27,829 nucleotides of DNA from positions 1 to 27,829 of IMG/VR virus record IMGVR_UViG_3300047563_000035. One strand, given 5' to 3'. A model generated the notes under the pieces. That model saw only the letters and a list, made by a program, of their open reading frames with translations. It was not told the origin of the DNA and searched no databases. The stretch is from a virus. The position numbers and the translations under genes were made by a program. Positions 15,206 to 23,510 of the stretch are shown here, in pieces (position 1 is the stretch's first letter; each line of letters begins with the position of its first letter).

Positions 15206-16843
15206 TCAGTTATAGGCTTCAAACTCTCCGCCTGCATTTGAACCGCCTTCCTGAAACTTCTTAGCCATTTCAGGAGACAGCTCTTCCAAGCGCCCGGTTT
15301 CGTTGTTGTAGAAAATCCAGCAAGCTGGACCAGTCCTGCCCGAAAGGCGACACTTCTCAACATCCATCTGCGTTACGTTACGACGCCACTCGTCGATCTC
15401 TTTCTTGTCACGGGTCAGACGAACGACATTGTTACTGACCTGTTCGGGACCGGCGCTGCCTCGCACCTGACCCTGACGATTGATGTGGATGACCGCAACA
15501 ACAGAAATCTGGAGGTTCATCGTCAAGCTTTTAAGCTTGGTGCTGATCTCGTCAAGCTGCTTACGCTCGTCCCCACTCTGATCGGATACTATGATGCTAA
15601 GGTGGTCGAGAACAATGTAACGACAACCGAGAGCAACCATGTGCCTGATCTTAGCAAGAATGGTATCAATCTCATTGCTTCCGAAGTGGTCGTACACGAC
15701 GACTCTCTTGTTATTGAGAACCTCTTTGTACGCTTTACGAATGTCTTCTTCACTCTTCGGTGTATCAGGAAGGTGATACGGTTTGTTGTGATGGATTGAC
15801 AACATACCTAGAAGGGTTTCGCGCTTCGGTTCTTCCAAGTGGAGGAAACCAACGCCATACCCTCGTTTCTTGAGTTCCTCACTTTGCAGCAAGGCGTACT
15901 CGATCTCTTTCATAAACGTCGTCTTACCGATACCAGTATCAGCAGTGAACAACGTCAGTTCAGAGAGGCGGATGCCGTAGAGCTTCTGGTTTAGACCAGC
16001 CCAAGGGTATGGGATGCACTCCGGTTCTTTGTAGTTGATAATCTCGTCAAGCAACTCCATGTCGGAGCCGAGACGAAGACCGTCAGGCATGTAAGGAGGG
16101 GCACGAAACCACTCATTCACATAGTCTTTCTCAAGACCTTTCATCAGATAATCGTTAGGGTCTTTACACTTCTCAAGCTTGAGAATGTGGACCTTGCCTG
16201 GAGCAAAAAGCTGGGCTATCTGGTTGGCTGCCTTCTGGCCGGGATCATCATTATCCATACAGACAACGATCTTCTCGAAGCTGTCTAGATACTCAAAATT
16301 ATCCGCACAGTTGCGTTTTGCTTCGCTAGAAGACTTAACGCTGACACAAGGATATTTACTTCCTGTGAGCTGAAAACCTGCGAGGGCGTCACACTCTCCC
16401 TCAACAATCGTGATAGCTCTTCCTCCGGCAGGGAATAGCTGCTGTCCGAACAGAGTGCCTGCCCCCACGTCCCCTTCCCAGAAGAATGCTTTCTCACCCT
16501 TACGCCGTACTTTGTTTGCGACGTGTGCTCCATTTATATCGAAGTAAGGGTAAACATGACTTATAGGGCTCTCAGGATTGGTGTTAACAGTGACCTTATA
16601 CTTGTTGACAGACCCTGCGGCGATGCCCCTATCACGGATAGCGATTTGCTCTTGAACAGAAACCGGCGTCAAGTTACGGTCGGCGGCGTGGCGAACCTCA
16701 TTCTTGTCAGAAATTCTATCTTCTCCTTCATCATAGTTCTTGTGGTAAGGACAAACGAAACAGTTCTCGTTATCCTCGTAAATGGCTAGGCCATCGGACG
16801 ATCCGCACTCGGGACAGGATGAATGATGCCTGAATTTAGACAT
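15206..16843 (-). CDS. T7-like bifunctional primase-helicase
   Basis: A 545-residue homologue of T7 gp4. An N-terminal zinc-binding domain has C10-x2-C13 and C28-x2-C31 for primase site recognition. The TOPRIM primase core has IVEGECDALAG (about 146-156) and MDNDDPGQKAA (about 196-206). The DnaB-like helicase has Walker A TADTGIGKTTF (about 300-310) and a Walker B-type RYIVLDHLS stretch. It would unwind the fork and lay down primers for the polymerase encoded just downstream. ATG 16843 is preferred over 16849 since AAGGAG is 7 bases before it. It is driven by the promoter at 16870-16898. Confidence 0.93.
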   Translation of the reverse strand: MSKFRHHSSCPECGSSDGLAIYEDNENCFVCPYHKNYDEGEDRISDKNEVRHAADRNLTPVSVQEQIAIRDRGIAAGSVNKYKVTVNTNPESPISHVYPYFDINGAHVANKVRRKGEKAFFWEGDVGAGTLFGQQLFPAGGRAITIVEGECDALAGFQLTGSKYPCVSVKSSSEAKRNCADNFEYLDSFEKIVVCMDNDDPGQKAANQIAQLFAPGKVHILKLEKCKDPNDYLMKGLEKDYVNEWFRAPPYMPDGLRLGSDMELLDEIINYKEPECIPYPWAGLNQKLYGIRLSELTLFTADTGIGKTTFMKEIEYALLQSEELKKRGYGVGFLHLEEPKRETLLGMLSIHHNKPYHLPDTPKSEEDIRKAYKEVLNNKRVVVYDHFGSNEIDTILAKIRHMVALGCRYIVLDHLSIIVSDQSGDERKQLDEISTKLKSLTMNLQISVVAVIHINRQGQVRGSAGPEQVSNNVVRLTRDKKEIDEWRRNVTQMDVEKCRLSGRTGPACWIFYNNETGRLEELSPEMAKKFQEGGSNAGGEFEAYN

Positions 16844-16869
16844 TTTCATACTCCTTATCTTTTACCATT

Positions 16870-16898
16870 ATTATACTCTATTTAGTTACACATATCAA
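16870..16898 (-). promoter_or_regulatory. sigma70 promoter of the primase-helicase/polymerase block
   Basis: On the - strand, -35 TTGATA (16898-16893), 17-base spacer, -10 TATAAT (16875-16870). The stop codon of the HAD gene lies within the -35 box, so promoter and coding end share bases. Leader to the ATG is only about 20 bases. Confidence 0.85.
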
Positions 16899-17392
16899 GC
16901 GTTTGTTTTAGTAATCTTTCGCGGTGCTATCCCATCCAAGATACGGCGGAAGTTCTTCATTGTAAGACCTTCATCAAAATCTGTGTTGATGAGATGACCA
17001 ACAAACCGATCATCGGGATCCGGCTCATCATCAACAATAAAGAAATCAGTGACCTCGGGATGCCGGGCCAGCCACTCTACTACACGATCATAGCGCCAGT
17101 GAATGTCTCGGTTGCAGTACGCATCTTCGTGGAAGAGGTCAGGATTGATACCCTGATTGATGCAGTGTTCGTGAACGTCTCCGGGACCATCGACTCCGAT
17201 CCGCCAGAAGCCAGTTCTGATCCAGCTTGTGTGGAGGACAATCTTTCGGTCCTGTTTTTCACAAGCTTTGTTAATCATGCTGACAGCACAAGGATCAAAG
17301 ACGGTCACGACACCTTTGCTTTGGTTAGGGAGCATGTACGCCCTTCCGGGAAGGACAACACCATCAATGTCGAGGAAGAGAACCTTAGTCAT
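16895..17392 (-). CDS. HAD-superfamily phosphatase-like protein
   Basis: A 165-residue protein starting MTKVLFLDIDGVVLPG, HAD motif I (D-x-D at residues 8 and 10). KIVLHTSW contains the motif II Thr/Ser. FFIVDDEPD near residue 120 supplies the acidic motif IV, followed by HLINTDFDEGLT. This resembles the small HAD domain found in phage and RNA-repair (Swiss-army-knife-type) proteins, which can be polynucleotide 3'-phosphatases. The substrate here is unknown. The upstream open frame is not used: the ATG at 17392 overlaps the previous gene's end by 8 bases. Confidence 0.8.
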   Translation of the reverse strand: MTKVLFLDIDGVVLPGRAYMLPNQSKGVVTVFDPCAVSMINKACEKQDRKIVLHTSWIRTGFWRIGVDGPGDVHEHCINQGINPDLFHEDAYCNRDIHWRYDRVVEWLARHPEVTDFFIVDDEPDPDDRFVGHLINTDFDEGLTMKNFRRILDGIAPRKITKTNA

Positions 17393-17657
17393 AGCTCTCA
17401 TCACCCGGCATATCACTGGCATCACCCCACTGGAAGTCAGAGACATTGGTTTCAGTATCGAGGGTTTCCACGATGCCGTCACCGAACTCGTCTCCGATCT
17501 CAACAGCAATCTTGTCATCAGGACGATGATAGCCTTGGCTGAACGCTGCATCCATCGCTACCTCAAGGCAGGTAGAGCAAGGTTCATAACCATTAAGATC
17601 TTTATTGAATACAACCTCTGTATCCGATAGACCCTTATCACATATGGCGCACCGCAT
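17385..17657 (-). CDS. Zinc-ribbon protein with acidic C-terminus, 90 aa
   Basis: Begins MRCAICDKGLSD with C-x2-C, and a second knuckle CSTC follows about 22 residues later, giving a Cys4 zinc ribbon with a VVFNKDLNGYEPC loop between. The C-terminal half is very acidic (Asp/Glu/Gly). AAGGTG precedes the ATG, which follows the stop of a 16-codon ORF directly (TAATATG). Small proteins of this design occur in many podoviruses; function unknown. Confidence 0.75.
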   Translation of the reverse strand: MRCAICDKGLSDTEVVFNKDLNGYEPCSTCLEVAMDAAFSQGYHRPDDKIAVEIGDEFGDGIVETLDTETNVSDFQWGDASDMPGDESYD

Positions 17658-17658
17658 A

Positions 17659-17709
17659 TTAATCACCTTTCATATATTTTAAGAGCGACTCTACTTGTTC
17701 AATTGTCAT
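17659..17709 (-). CDS. Possible 16-aa microprotein
   Basis: ATG with a textbook AAAGGAGAT ribosome site, then MTIEQVESLLKYMKGD and a stop placed one base before the next gene's ATG. It may be a real micro-gene or a coupling leader for the zinc-ribbon protein. It is the first ORF in the leader of the 17787-17814 promoter. Confidence 0.4.
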   Translation of the reverse strand: MTIEQVESLLKYMKGD

Positions 17710-17786
17710 ATCTCCTTTCATCTGGTTAGCCTAGAAGGAGATTACTCTTGCTTTGGAGGAGCTTTTCAACCCGACCTCTTAAGGAT

Positions 17787-17814
17787 ATTATACGCTATTT
17801 TTCAGACTTGTCAA
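17787..17814 (-). promoter_or_regulatory. Consensus sigma70 promoter
   Basis: On the - strand, -35 TTGACA (17814-17809), 16-base spacer, -10 TATAAT (17792-17787); both hexamers match consensus exactly. It lies in the 120-base gap after the peptide-ligase cluster and starts the zinc-ribbon/HAD block. Confidence 0.88.
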
Positions 17815-17831
17815 GTCTTTTTGTTATCGGG

Positions 17832-18035
17832 TTAAAAAGATATGTCGTCGTCTAAATCGTCGTGAGGTTTCTTCTCGACCCTTGCCACGAGCATATATTC
17901 TCGGGTGGTGTTGTGAGAATGGAGCCAAGAATACTCCTGTTGTGCCTGCTTCTCGTCGTAAAAGACACACCCCTTGCTCCAACTATCATCCATTTCCAGA
18001 TCACGTCTGGTTTCAGCGTCCCTGATCCTATACAA
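17832..18035 (-). CDS. Hypothetical protein, about 67 aa, last gene of the ligase cluster
   Basis: Basic/acidic alternating N-terminus (YRIRDAETRRDLEMDDSW), a CVFYDEKQAQQEYSWLHSHN middle and a tail of Asp residues (DDLDDDISF). The start is uncertain: TTG 18035 overlaps the ATP-grasp stop by 8 bases, the open frame extends to 18110, and the first ATG is well inside. No family recognised. Its place directly after the ATP-grasp gene makes it a possible accessory or small substrate protein, which is speculation. Confidence 0.5.
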   Translation of the reverse strand: MYRIRDAETRRDLEMDDSWSKGCVFYDEKQAQQEYSWLHSHNTTREYMLVARVEKKPHDDLDDDISF

Positions 18036-18792
18036 AATCAGCAATCGCTTGCTTGTATCTGTCTGCGGTTCGGTCTTCGAGACCACAGGCTGTGTTGACC
18101 TCGAGCACAAAGGCTTTTCCTTCTTTTTCGTTCCAGATTACATCGACACCACCAAAATCAAGGCCGAGAGCTATAAGAGCATTCTCGGCCTGATCTAGTA
18201 CGTCTTGGGGGACTTCGTTAATAGGTGCTTCAACGAAGACGAAACCCCCTTCGAGATTGCGGACCTGCCAATTCGGGTTTTCTACATCAAGTTTACGAGC
18301 TTTACGCTGAACAAAGAACGGGAACGCATCATCCGGCCCCCCATTTGAAAAAACATGGACACGATACTCGTCCTTCTTCTTGATATACCTCGTGTACAGA
18401 GGTGCATCGACAAGCTCTTCGACATTGTTGCAGATCACGATACCTGCTCCAGAATGCCCTCTCAAGACCGTTCGGGCCACAAGGGGGAAGACATTGGCTG
18501 GTGCTGCGTTTGCTGCTGCACGGCCCTCGAAACAGTCAGGAATGCGTACTCCTGCTGCCGACAAAGCCTTGAAGGTCGCCAGCTTGCACTGTGCTACCTG
18601 TACTTCGGTGTTGAGGGTGGTGGCGGGGGCGAAAACAGGAAGAGCACTAGAACCCCAATTGATAACCACATCACCAAGTCGTGGCCTGTACTTAGACCCG
18701 GCATGTTTCAGAACCTTTCCTTCGAGTGCCTCGGCCAATTTCTTCGCAGAAGCCGAACCCTGCTTGTATGGGTAGATACGATACTTGGTCAT
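18028..18792 (-). CDS. ATP-grasp amide/peptide ligase, phage type
   Basis: A 254-residue ATP-grasp enzyme; these activate a carboxylate as acyl phosphate and join it to an amine. A glycine-rich ATP loop is at about 111-118 (RGHSGAGI). DEYRVHVF (141-148) supplies the conserved Arg. DFGGVDVIW (212-220) and FVLEVNTACGLED (228-240) supply the metal-binding Glu/Asn residues of the RimK/YheCD type. Phages of the phiEco32 group carry similar small ATP-grasp proteins beside COOH-NH2 ligases. It follows the Amidoligase_2 gene by 5 bases, indicating one transcript. Substrates are unknown. Confidence 0.87.
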   Translation of the reverse strand: MTKYRIYPYKQGSASAKKLAEALEGKVLKHAGSKYRPRLGDVVINWGSSALPVFAPATTLNTEVQVAQCKLATFKALSAAGVRIPDCFEGRAAANAAPANVFPLVARTVLRGHSGAGIVICNNVEELVDAPLYTRYIKKKDEYRVHVFSNGGPDDAFPFFVQRKARKLDVENPNWQVRNLEGGFVFVEAPINEVPQDVLDQAENALIALGLDFGGVDVIWNEKEGKAFVLEVNTACGLEDRTADRYKQAIADFV

Positions 18793-18797
18793 CAGAA

Positions 18798-20081
18798 CTA
18801 TGCCTCATCTGCTTCGGGGGGGATAGGACGGTCGAACTCAGGCTCGAACGGGTCACGGGCAGGACGAACCTTGATCGCTTTCATACGAGGACGCACCTCG
18901 TTTTCGTCGATTATACGCACCGGACGAGGTGCATTCCTCAACTGCTGGGCTGCGTCACCCCAACGCTCTGCAACACGAGCCTGACGATCCTGTTGCAAGA
19001 ACTGTTCCATGTTCATCCCCACGTCAGCTCCCGGTTCACCGCGCGGACGATTGAACGGGTTGAAGACCGGAGGCTGTACCAGACGTGCACCACGTCGCGG
19101 ACCACCCGCCACTTGGCCACCACCTGCAAACAATGCCGGATCGACATCAAGCTCCGGTTCTGAATCACCACCGAATGATGCCCAAAAATCACGACCTCGA
19201 AGACGCACCTGATCGAACTCGGTGCCGATTCTATAACACATCATCTGGACGAGCCGAAGCCCTTCGTAGATGGATGCGTTTATCTCATGCTCGTCGATCC
19301 CCTTGGTGAGCAAGATAAAGTTCTCTTCCGAGAACACTTCCTTGACGAAGCCGAGCGGCGTCTTGACAGAGATTGCCTCTATCATATGCACCGGGTTCTT
19401 CATCGTGTAGCACGCATACCCACAGAACTCGTTGAGGATGTTGAGCCACGAAACGATGTCTTCTTCGGTGTCCAGCCCTCGCATGGCACGGAACTCGACC
19501 GTGCCAAACTTGTTGATGGCAGCGAGGTTCAGCGAACAGTATCGGAAGTCCTCACGGAACGCACCGAAGTTCTGCTTGTTGAAAACAGCATCCGAAATCC
19601 ACTGCACCTGCTCCTCCGCATGACGAGAAGACAGGCAGAACAGATTGCCGCGACGATCCTCACCGCAGTAGCGATCCAGAAGGTCTTCGAGAATGGTGAA
19701 CAGGATGAACATATTCACCAACTGGTATGCATTCTTGTCGCCCATATTGAAGTGGACGTGGGTGGACGTGCGGTTCGAGCACACGAGCTTCGCCTTGCGC
19801 TTCTCGAAATACTTGAACAACGTCGAGATGCGTTCGATCGAAGTATTGTACTTGACAGGACCGTTGAAGACCCATTCACACGACGAACCGTGGTTGTCGC
19901 GAAGCGAACCGTCCGTATCTGGTGCCCAATCTTTGACGAGGTTGAGGTCGGAACCATCCCAATCGACGTTGCGGCCTTCGCATTCCAGCTCGATACCAAA
20001 CAAGTCTCCTTGCTTTGGGGCGCGGGCCAGCTTGCTGACATTAGGGATCGGTGAATTAAGAAAATCTTGAAGACGGGTCAT
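18798..20081 (-). CDS. Amidoligase_2 family protein with disordered C-terminus
   Basis: A 427-residue protein. The first about 300 residues show the glutamine-synthetase-fold amidoligase pattern: GIELECEG with E31, E33 and E35 (metal/ATP side), TDGSL, a STHVHFNMG strand (about 105-113) and GTVEFRAMRG (about 194-203). Such enzymes make amide bonds using ATP. Residues about 310-427 are Pro/Arg/Gly-rich and look disordered, unusual for the family, and may bind nucleic acid or a partner. AGGAG is 7 bases before the ATG. Spacing to neighbours is 5-9 bases. Confidence 0.85.
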   Translation of the reverse strand: MTRLQDFLNSPIPNVSKLARAPKQGDLFGIELECEGRNVDWDGSDLNLVKDWAPDTDGSLRDNHGSSCEWVFNGPVKYNTSIERISTLFKYFEKRKAKLVCSNRTSTHVHFNMGDKNAYQLVNMFILFTILEDLLDRYCGEDRRGNLFCLSSRHAEEQVQWISDAVFNKQNFGAFREDFRYCSLNLAAINKFGTVEFRAMRGLDTEEDIVSWLNILNEFCGYACYTMKNPVHMIEAISVKTPLGFVKEVFSEENFILLTKGIDEHEINASIYEGLRLVQMMCYRIGTEFDQVRLRGRDFWASFGGDSEPELDVDPALFAGGGQVAGGPRRGARLVQPPVFNPFNRPRGEPGADVGMNMEQFLQQDRQARVAERWGDAAQQLRNAPRPVRIIDENEVRPRMKAIKVRPARDPFEPEFDRPIPPEADEA

Positions 20082-20090
20082 CTATTTCTC

Positions 20091-20747
20091 CTATGCTAGC
20101 GGAATACGACATTCCTCAGCCTCTTCCCGAAGGAAGTGGAACTTGGGAGGAAGGTTCAGGGCTTTCTGACCCCTCACAGCGATGCCACACCTGATGCCCT
20201 TGTGCATCAGCAGCAGTGCTTCGAGGTCGTGGTCTATTAGGAACGCGAACGAACGACTGACCGCCACAGAGGAGTTATCCTTGTTACCAAGCATCTCGCC
20301 CGCTTCGGTGAAGGTCGGGAACTTTCCCGACACCATGTCAACAAAGCCCTTCGACCCGATCATCATGTTGAAGTGGAGGTTACCCGACTTATTGCCGCGA
20401 ATGTTGGTGAGCGAACAGGTGTTGGCCGACAGACCCTGCTGATTCTGTCGGATGGGAACACGAGACGCACAGATAGCCTCGCCGCCATGATTGAAGTAGC
20501 CCATCTTGAAAGGAGCCAAATCAAACTTCTTGGACGAGAGATATTTTCGTGTCTCCTTACCACCATTTTCACGTCCCCCATAAGGGAGTTCATAGAAGAA
20601 GACACGAGCGATCTCCTTCTTATCCTCGTCGTCCGGGATATTCACCCTACTAATAAGAACAGGTGCACCATCGTACAGAACGACAGTACCTTCTAAACGA
20701 AACTTGACTTCCTTTGTTGTTTCGTAAGTTTCACCTCTAAGAGACAT
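20091..20747 (-). CDS. Unknown protein of the peptide-ligase cluster, 218 aa
   Basis: A soluble protein with no motif I can name. Visible features are a beta-rich N-terminal half (VKFRLEGTVVLYDGAPVLI), a Gly/Glu/Lys loop (PYGGRENGGKETRK), a Cys pair region, and a helical C-terminal part with FLIDHDLEALLLMHKG. It sits between two amidoligase-fold genes with 9- and 17-base gaps, with AAGGAG 9 bases before its ATG. The position suggests a ligase subunit or the acceptor protein of the reaction. This is inference from context only. Confidence 0.75.
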   Translation of the reverse strand: MSLRGETYETTKEVKFRLEGTVVLYDGAPVLISRVNIPDDEDKKEIARVFFYELPYGGRENGGKETRKYLSSKKFDLAPFKMGYFNHGGEAICASRVPIRQNQQGLSANTCSLTNIRGNKSGNLHFNMMIGSKGFVDMVSGKFPTFTEAGEMLGNKDNSSVAVSRSFAFLIDHDLEALLLMHKGIRCGIAVRGQKALNLPPKFHFLREEAEECRIPLA

Positions 20748-20764
20748 GTTGCTTGCTCCTTGTA

Positions 20765-21586
20765 TCAGAGTGCCCGAGCCTGAGCGACGATAGCCTTACC
20801 GTTCGGGACGGTATTCAGGATAAAGTGCTCAGCCAAATAGGCATCACTTAGATTTATGCTATTGATGAGACGATCTTCGCCGATCTTGTTAGCAGGGCGG
20901 ACACCCTTCAACAGATCGTTGACAGCCTGCACGGTCTGGTTGAACACGAACCGCATACGGTTCTCATTCAGCAACCACGCATTCGAGAGAACGCGATACT
21001 CGACACCGTAAGGCTTGGGGCGGAATGCCCCAGCAGCGCCATACATCTTGCGACGTTGAATGTCCTTGTCGAACAACAAGGATGGAAGACCAAGGTAACA
21101 GTCGAGCTGTTTGATGAGAGTAGCACAGCGGATCATGTGTTCGTCGCTGCTCGGGTCCGCATCTTGGCAGAAGCCAATGTGTACGTGACCGGATGCAGTC
21201 CGCATGGTACCGTTGTTGTCGGGACGTGGATTAGCTTTGCCAGTGTAAGCGTTGTAATCGGGCATACACCCAAGCTCCTTGGCTTCGTCCGGCTGTGCCC
21301 GGAAGTGATTGCCGTTGAACTTGCACGACGGCACGATGGCGAAGTCGTAACCCGGAACCATCTCCTTCATCTGACGCATGACAGACTGATTGAACCGAAC
21401 AAAGTCGTCGGCGTTGTCCGCCGGGTCTATGTTGTATTCCAGAGCCATACCGTCCACCTGAACGGCGCCATCCTCAACCCGGAAAGGAGCTTCCTTCGTT
21501 CCGGGGATCAACCCATGTGCCGAACGAAACTTGCCGTCCTGCGTGACGAACAGTTCGGGGTCACACCCAATGGTAATCTTCATCAT
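20765..21586 (-). CDS. phiEco32-like COOH-NH2 ligase type 2
   Basis: A 273-residue protein of the phage COOH.NH2 ligase-type 2 family (glutamine-synthetase-like fold). ITIGCDPELFV at the N-terminus carries the conserved D-P-E. VDGMALEYNIDPA, a SGHVHIGF strand and GVEYRVLSNAW (E/R) match the E, H and ER strands of amidoligases. The family name comes from E. coli phage phiEco32. Start at 21586 is chosen since AAGGA is 6 bases upstream; longer frames (21646) would overlap the GATase stop. It differs from the Amidoligase_2 gene downstream, so the cluster has two ligases of this fold plus an ATP-grasp. Confidence 0.87.
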   Translation of the reverse strand: MMKITIGCDPELFVTQDGKFRSAHGLIPGTKEAPFRVEDGAVQVDGMALEYNIDPADNADDFVRFNQSVMRQMKEMVPGYDFAIVPSCKFNGNHFRAQPDEAKELGCMPDYNAYTGKANPRPDNNGTMRTASGHVHIGFCQDADPSSDEHMIRCATLIKQLDCYLGLPSLLFDKDIQRRKMYGAAGAFRPKPYGVEYRVLSNAWLLNENRMRFVFNQTVQAVNDLLKGVRPANKIGEDRLINSINLSDAYLAEHFILNTVPNGKAIVAQARAL

Positions 21587-21602
21587 GTTCATTCCTTCTC
21601 TC

Positions 21603-22790
21603 TCAGTGACACACAACTTGAACTTTCTTGTCGGGTTCAGGCTCACCCGTCAAGCACTTGTAACAGATAGGCTTGCTCGGAGCCAACCAAGCGAACCGAT
21701 CTTTCTCAGTGATGAACTCCAACTCGCACCAGCCGCAGCCGGTTTCAAGTTTTTTTTCCAACTCCTTCGCAGTCAAAAGCACGCCGGCATAGCCTTTGTA
21801 CTTCTTGGCCGAAAGGATGTCACGAACCTTGCCGTCAGGCTGCTCGCTCGATGTGCCGGTGGATGAACTGGCGCTCGTCTCCGCTAGTTTCCCGCCATTG
21901 CTTGGTCCGTTCGTCCCATATGGCGTACTCGAAACTGCTGCTATCGCGCTGCTGCTCGTGCTGCTGCCCGTGCTGCTGCCCGCAGCCTTCGCCGCTCCTT
22001 GCGTGTGACCCCCACCAGTCCAGACTTCCCTGTTCCAGCTTTGAAAAAAAGTGGGAGTCTGCTTTCCGACTACGCCTCCTTTGCGTTCCATGACGATTTC
22101 TTCGTTCATATTCATGGGCGCAGGGAAACGATACAGAGTATCCTCGGCGAACGAGAACACCTTGTCGTCCTGCAACTGCAGGTCATAACGCGAACAGGCG
22201 ACGCGGATCATCCACATCTCCGATGCCCAAACGAGGGTCTTCTTGCCTTCTTCAAAGGCATAAAAGAGAGGACGTTCCTTGTTACGGAGAACCCGTAACT
22301 CTTCCTCTAGATGATCGTAGTAGGTCAGTGCCCACGCACCTTCGACCTTCTCGATGGTCTTCTCAAGACCCTCGACGGCGATGTTGTTGTACAAAGCCTC
22401 GCTGTCCGTGCCGAACCGAGCATGGTCGATCAGAACGTGCTTGTTTTTGAGAGTGCCGTTATGAGCACCAACAACAAGACAGGCACCATCATCGTCGTCG
22501 ATCATAAACGGATGAGAATTGGTCTTGACGTTCTTGCCGACCGTACCAAATCGATTGTGACCGAGCCACAGGAAATCATTCAGCTTTAGATGCTGATCTA
22601 GTTTCGGGCCTTCGACGAACTCATAACCGGGGATAGTGGCCTTGAGAACAGCCGTGTCAGTGTTGTGACGAATAGCCGCGACGCCAGTGCTGTCACGACC
22701 TCGCCATGTGTCCAAATAGAGCATGGCAGCAAGCACGTCTTTGTGCTTTGCCAGCATATTGCTGGAGTAGATACCGACAAGTCCGCACAT
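21603..22790 (-). CDS. Class II glutamine amidotransferase with C-terminal zinc ribbon
   Basis: A 395-residue protein. The N-terminal Ntn glutaminase domain has Cys2 as nucleophile (MCGLVGIYS), RGRDSTG (31-36), HNRFGT (78-83), AHNGTL (109-114, oxyanion Asn/Gly) and TDSEALY (128-134), the GlmS/PurF/AsnB pattern. It releases ammonia from glutamine. No synthetase domain follows; instead there is a Ser/Thr/Gly-rich linker (about 268-325) and a Cys4 zinc ribbon (C352, C355, C376, C379). Ammonia may be passed to a ligase encoded next door. AAGGA is 9 bases upstream. The zinc ribbon on a GATase is unusual. Confidence 0.9.
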   Translation of the reverse strand: MCGLVGIYSSNMLAKHKDVLAAMLYLDTWRGRDSTGVAAIRHNTDTAVLKATIPGYEFVEGPKLDQHLKLNDFLWLGHNRFGTVGKNVKTNSHPFMIDDDDGACLVVGAHNGTLKNKHVLIDHARFGTDSEALYNNIAVEGLEKTIEKVEGAWALTYYDHLEEELRVLRNKERPLFYAFEEGKKTLVWASEMWMIRVACSRYDLQLQDDKVFSFAEDTLYRFPAPMNMNEEIVMERKGGVVGKQTPTFFQSWNREVWTGGGHTQGAAKAAGSSTGSSTSSSAIAAVSSTPYGTNGPSNGGKLAETSASSSTGTSSEQPDGKVRDILSAKKYKGYAGVLLTAKELEKKLETGCGWCELEFITEKDRFAWLAPSKPICYKCLTGEPEPDKKVQVVCH

Positions 22791-22817
22791 ACGGGAATTC
22801 CTTTCTTGGTGTGTGGC

Positions 22818-23498
22818 TCAGCAAGCTGGGAAGATGTAGTTATCCACGAGGTCGAGGAAGTAGTTCCGACACGCTCCATGTTGAAACTCAGGATGCGGCT
22901 GGAAACACAGCGTCAGGCTGTCAGGATACCACAACACTTCCATATCGTCGGCGACGGCTTCGTCGCGCTCGATCTTTTCAGATGCTCCTTCCTTGCGTGT
23001 AGACAGTTCGGCAACAGCAATGATTTCCGCATCGTCAGCGGCTCGCATTTGCTGGTGATGGGTGCTGGTCATGCCATCGACAACTTGTCCCGTCCGCATG
23101 TCGATGATGCTGTGATTGCGTCCGGCGTGATTGTTCACGTCCTGCCACAATCCGCCACCGTTCATCACGTTCAGGAACTGACCGCCGCGACAGATGCCAA
23201 TCATAGGCTTCTTGAGGGCCAGAGCCTCGCCATACACACCAGCCTCATATTCATCACGCTTAGTGTTGAAGTGAGTTACGGACAGCGCCTTCTCCTTGTA
23301 ATATCTCGGATCGACATCCTCGCCGCCAGTGAAACATATGATGTCGGCGTCCTCGACCGAGCGGGCACCCTTCATGCCAGCATCGTGGAACATCTTCATG
23401 TACTGGAAGCCACCGCCGACGACGAACACACGAAGATCATAAATCTCACGCATGGTTGCCTCGCCTTCCAGCTTCTTGAGTTCAACAGGGGTCAACAT
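22818..23498 (-). CDS. Class I glutamine amidotransferase-like peptidase C26
   Basis: A 226-residue protein with the class I GATase/gamma-glutamyl hydrolase triad: C103 in GICRGGQ, H202 and E204 in QPHPEF. FTGGEDVDPRYY and the TSTHHQQM loop are typical of the PuuD/C26 subgroup, which hydrolyses gamma-glutamyl amide bonds. In this cluster it could cleave a gamma-glutamyl intermediate after ligation, as in gamma-glutamylated pathways, or supply ammonia. Three ATGs stand in a row; 23498 has the best spacing (7) to AAGGAG. Confidence 0.9.
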   Translation of the reverse strand: MLTPVELKKLEGEATMREIYDLRVFVVGGGFQYMKMFHDAGMKGARSVEDADIICFTGGEDVDPRYYKEKALSVTHFNTKRDEYEAGVYGEALALKKPMIGICRGGQFLNVMNGGGLWQDVNNHAGRNHSIIDMRTGQVVDGMTSTHHQQMRAADDAEIIAVAELSTRKEGASEKIERDEAVADDMEVLWYPDSLTLCFQPHPEFQHGACRNYFLDLVDNYIFPAC

Positions 23499-23510
23499 CA
23501 TCATTCTCCT

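Noticed and set aside
19287-20054. Long + strand open frame (255 codons) opposite Amidoligase_2
   Set aside because: It is a shadow of the amidoligase coding strand with no own start signals or motif.
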